Below, in pieces: positions 4,887 through 6,922 of a DNA stretch of 6,922 nucleotides (within the stretch, counting starts at the first letter, position 1; every line of letters begins with the position of its first letter). This DNA is from Ktedonobacterales bacterium (GTDB lineage Bacteria; Chloroflexota; Ktedonobacteria; Ktedonobacterales; JADMIN01). The stretch is taken from NCBI GenBank assembly GCA_025450405.1, contig JANWHL010000287.1:1-6922 (forward strand), given 5' to 3'. The position numbers and the translations under genes were made by a program. The notes under the pieces are model-generated. The model did no database searches. It was not told where the DNA came from and saw only the letters and a list, made by a program, of their open reading frames with translations.

Positions 4887-6223
4887 CGGAGGGGCACCCT
4901 CACTTCCACGCGCGTGCCTTCGCCGGGTGCGCTCTCTACTGACAGGGTTGTCCCCAGCAGGCGCGCGCGCTCACCCATGCCGATCAGGCCGAAGTGTCCC
5001 TCACCGCCAGCCCCACCAACACCAGCCGCGCGACCTCCCGTCTGGCCCAGCCGCTCGGGATCGAAGCCGCGGCCGTCGTCGCAGACCAAGAGGCGCACTT
5101 CGCCGTCGCCGCGCTCCAACGCGAGGGCGGCATGGCGCGCGTCCGCGTGGCGCGCGACGTTGGTCAGCGCTTCCTGCGCGATGCGGTAGATGCCTACCTC
5201 AACGCTCGCGGAGAGTCGCGGGAAGCTCTCCGGTGGCGTGTAGTTGACATCGAAGCGAGCCTCCCGCGCGGTCTGGGTCGCGAGCTCGCCCAGTGCCTCA
5301 GGCAGCGTGCGGTCGCGCAGCGGTGCGGCGCGCAGATCGGCCACCGAGCGCCGTGATTCACGCAGACCGATGCGTGCCAGCTCCAGCGCCCGACGCACCC
5401 CCTCGCGCGCGCGGCCCTCGCTCGTGGGCATGGCCTGTTCGGCTGCCTCCAGATAAAGGGCGATGCCAGCGAGGTTCTGCGCGAGGGTGTCGTGGATCTC
5501 GCGCGCCAGCCGGTTGCGTTCCTCCGCGGTAGCCAGGCGCGCGGCGGCGCGCGTGGCCTCGGCGGAGAGTTGGGCGCGCTCGACGGCCAGCCCCACCTGG
5601 TCGCCAATGGTGGCGAGCAGTTGCAGCTCGTCGGGCTCCAGACGGCGCCAGTCGGTGCTGGCCACGTTCATCACCCCCAACTTCTTGGCGCCGGCGTGGA
5701 GAGGAATGCTGGCGTGATAGCGCAGCCCTTCGGCCTCGGCGGCGTGTCCTGGCTGGTGGTGCGCCTCCCAAAGCCGGCTGCACTCGACGATATTCACGTT
5801 GGCCGCGCCACGCAGGTCGCCCTTGACGAAGGTGCTCAGACAATAGCACGATCCCGACATGCGCTCGGGATAGCGCGTGTCGGCCAGATAGGGCGGCAGC
5901 GCCTGGGCGGCCGCCAGATGTGGCTCACCGGCGTCATCGAGCAGCCAGACCCAACCGGCGCGCAGGCCCAGCAACTCGCCGACCAGCGCCAGGGCCTCAC
6001 GCAGGCCCGCCGAGACGTCCAGCGAGCGATTGAGCGCGCCGGCGATGGCATTCAGGATGGCCAGCTCGCGATTGCGCCGCAACAGCTTGGCGGCACTCTC
6101 ATCACGCCCGTTCGGGCCGGAACGGGCGGGCCGCGAGCCACGCGCATCCGCGCTCCGGTGCGTGTCGGAGGCGCTTCCGCGCGCAGAGGCACGGCGTCCT
6201 GGTTGGGTGGGGGTCTCGCTCAC
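4883..6223 (-). CDS. Soluble GAF-domain sensor histidine kinase (HisKA_3/NarL-partner type)
   Basis: A 446-residue cytoplasmic kinase starting at GTG 6223, chosen because GGGGGAG (6233-6239) lies nine bases upstream. ATG 6232 abuts that site and TTG 6241 overlaps it. Residues 1-45 are disordered and Arg/Ser-rich. A short helix (LLRRNRELAILNAI) leads into a GAF domain (about 65-220) carrying CYC (126-128) and ECSRL (Cys148), a cluster that could bind a metal or sense redox state. The HisKA_3 dimerisation domain has the phosphorylated His244 in ERNRLAREIHDTLAQ. The ATPase domain shows the N box EALTNVARHA (Asn355), G1 DDGRGFD (382-388), a Gly-rich insert and G2 GHFGLIGMGERA (410-421). There are no membrane segments. 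It overlaps the response regulator gene by 4 nt. The sulfite-oxidase-like gene ends 87 bp upstream on the same strand, so cotranscription is possible. The ligand is unknown. Confidence 0.93.
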   Translation of the reverse strand: MSETPTQPGRRASARGSASDTHRSADARGSRPARSGPNGRDESAAKLLRRNRELAILNAIAGALNRSLDVSAGLREALALVGELLGLRAGWVWLLDDAGEPHLAAAQALPPYLADTRYPERMSGSCYCLSTFVKGDLRGAANVNIVECSRLWEAHHQPGHAAEAEGLRYHASIPLHAGAKKLGVMNVASTDWRRLEPDELQLLATIGDQVGLAVERAQLSAEATRAAARLATAEERNRLAREIHDTLAQNLAGIALYLEAAEQAMPTSEGRAREGVRRALELARIGLRESRRSVADLRAAPLRDRTLPEALGELATQTAREARFDVNYTPPESFPRLSASVEVGIYRIAQEALTNVARHADARHAALALERGDGEVRLLVCDDGRGFDPERLGQTGGRAAGVGGAGGEGHFGLIGMGERARLLGTTLSVESAPGEGTRVEVRVPLR

Positions 6224-6232
6224 AGCGCACAT

Positions 6233-6239
6233 CTCCCCC
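6233..6239 (-). promoter_or_regulatory. Ribosome binding site fixing the kinase GTG start
   Basis: GGGGGAG lies nine bases before GTG 6223 on the minus strand. It overlaps or abuts the alternative TTG 6241 and ATG 6232 starts, which therefore have no usable site of their own. Choosing GTG shortens the N-terminus by six residues. Confidence 0.55.
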
Positions 6240-6268
6240 AACCCGCCTGGCGCGAAGAGAGCACGTCT

Positions 6269-6301
6269 GGCCAGCGCACGGCCAGCGCGTGGCCAGTGTC
6301 A
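6269..6301. repeat. Three-copy 11-bp direct repeat upstream of the kinase gene
   Basis: Units begin at 6269 (GGCCAGCGCAC), 6280 (GGCCAGCGCGT) and 6291 (GGCCAGTGTCA). On the minus strand this reads TGGCC-N6-TGGCC-N6-TGGCC, one motif per helical turn, 46 to 78 bp before the kinase start. The location suits an operator for the two-component operon or a start-proximal activator site. An adjacent inverted repeat, GTGTC (6296-6300) with GACAC (6306-6310), sits right after the upstream stop codon. Confidence 0.6.
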
Positions 6302-6310
6302 ACCGGACAC

Positions 6311-6922
6311 TCAGCTAGTCCAGTAGCGCTCCTCACGCCAGGGGTCGGCGTGGTTATGATAGCCACGGATCTCCCAGAACCCCGGGCGGTCCTTCTCCAC
6401 GAACTCGATGCCGCTCAGCCACTTCGCGCTCTTGTAGAAGTAGAGCTTAGGGACCACCAGCCGGACGGGGCCACCGTGTTCGGCCTCCAGGTCCTCGCCG
6501 TCGTGTTTGAGGGCGACGATGACGTCCACGTCGTTGAAATCCTCATACGGCATGTTGGTGGTGTACCCAGTCCACGAGTGCGCGATGACGAAATGTGTGC
6601 TCGCCGTGGGGCGGGCCCGGGCGATGATCTCGCGCGCCGCCACGCCTTCCCAGTCGTTGTCGTAGCGACTCCAGGTCGTGACGCAGTGGATGTCTGAGCG
6701 CAAGTTCACCCGCGGAATCGCGAGCAGTTCGTCCCAGGTGAGCTCAAACGGCGTATCCACGGTGCCCCACACCTTGAAGCGGTATTTCGCCGCATCGAAT
6801 TTCGGTGTGCGCTCGTAGCTGAGGACCGGCCATTTCTTGGTGAGGTACTGACCTGGCGGCAAGCGCGGCTCGCCGGGTGGATCGCCCCCGGAATCACCCG
6901 CCGGATCGGCGGCGCCCGCGGC
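6311..6922 (-). CDS. Sulfite-oxidase-like molybdopterin oxidoreductase (5' partial)
   Basis: The frame is open from the right edge to TGA 6311, giving 203 visible residues. A TTG at 6862 is an internal codon or a poor start, because the frame continues upstream. It matches the short, cytoplasmic sulfite-oxidase-like family (COG2041, YuiH-like) with a molybdopterin domain and no heme or dimerisation domain. Visible features: a Gly/Asp/Pro-rich N-terminus, then KKWPVLSYERTPKFD, a YRFKVWGTVDTPFELTWDEL block, and SDIHCVTTWSRYDNDWEGV, whose Cys (visible residue 80) is the expected molybdenum ligand. HSWTGYTTNMPYEDF, GGPVRLVVPKLYFYKSAKWL and the C-terminal GYHNHADPWREERYW follow. The natural substrate of this subfamily is not established. 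No Tat signal is visible, though the true N-terminus lies outside the window. The two-component operon follows 87 bp downstream on the same strand. Confidence 0.9.
   Translation of the reverse strand, partial: AAGAADPAGDSGGDPPGEPRLPPGQYLTKKWPVLSYERTPKFDAAKYRFKVWGTVDTPFELTWDELLAIPRVNLRSDIHCVTTWSRYDNDWEGVAAREIIARARPTASTHFVIAHSWTGYTTNMPYEDFNDVDVIVALKHDGEDLEAEHGGPVRLVVPKLYFYKSAKWLSGIEFVEKDRPGFWEIRGYHNHADPWREERYWTS

Noticed and set aside
4041..5189. 382-residue open frame on the plus strand
   Set aside because: It runs antisense to the response regulator and kinase genes and begins inside the annealing-protein gene in another frame. No ribosome site or family motif is seen.
6297..6302. Perfect TTGACA on the minus strand before the kinase gene
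   Set aside because: No -10-like hexamer occurs 16-18 bp downstream (the positions read GTGCGC or similar), so it is not called a promoter.
5492..6697. 401-residue open frame on the plus strand
   Set aside because: It is antisense to the well-supported histidine kinase and part of the molybdoenzyme gene. Its composition (Arg/Gly/Ala/Gln) is typical of a shadow frame in GC-rich coding DNA, and no domain is recognisable.

Overview
This is a GC-rich (roughly two-thirds G+C) bacterial chromosomal segment with compact genes and clear Shine-Dalgarno sites. Three things point to a deep-branching Gram-positive-like lineage such as Chloroflexota (for example Thermomicrobia): the L10 leader architecture, a Gram-positive-type SOS box, and a soluble GAF sensor kinase. 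This placement is inference; no rRNA or other taxonomic marker that I could place by eye is present.

Layout, left to right. Positions 3-200 (+) hold the C-terminal end of a membrane protein that enters from outside the window. Positions 201-529 hold no supportable gene. Positions 530-1462 (-) encode a secreted protein, probably a beta-sandwich, with faint resemblance to G1 (eqolisin) peptidases. A gene-free stretch follows, with a four-copy 11-bp tandem repeat and a strong hairpin that probably ends the next transcript. Positions 1819-2880 (-) hold the ribosomal stalk pair rplJ-rplL (L10 and L7/L12). It has its own near-consensus promoter (3212-3240) and a leader of about 320 nt carrying the L10 autoregulatory motif, an intrinsic terminator and a possible antiterminator pairing. 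The pair is not joined to rplKA upstream or rpoB downstream.

From the same intergenic region, a second promoter reads rightward into a Rad52/ERF-like (DdrA-type) single-strand annealing protein (3472-4152). A perfect GAAC-N4-GTTC SOS-type box lies between its -10 and start site, and a one-mismatch second box lies 62 bp upstream. This suggests a DNA-damage-inducible recombination gene.

Convergent to it (-) lie a sulfite-oxidase-like molybdopterin oxidoreductase (cut by the right edge), a soluble GAF/HisKA_3 histidine kinase and a NarL-type response regulator. Kinase and regulator overlap by 4 nt and form an evident two-component operon. The kinase GAF domain has a cysteine cluster that could be a redox or metal site, which would fit the neighbouring redox enzyme.

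The best candidates for something new are the paired SOS-type boxes on the annealing gene, the self-contained L10 attenuator, the Cys-bearing GAF sensor and the eqolisin-like secreted protein. I see no mobile element, CRISPR array, tRNA or rRNA.
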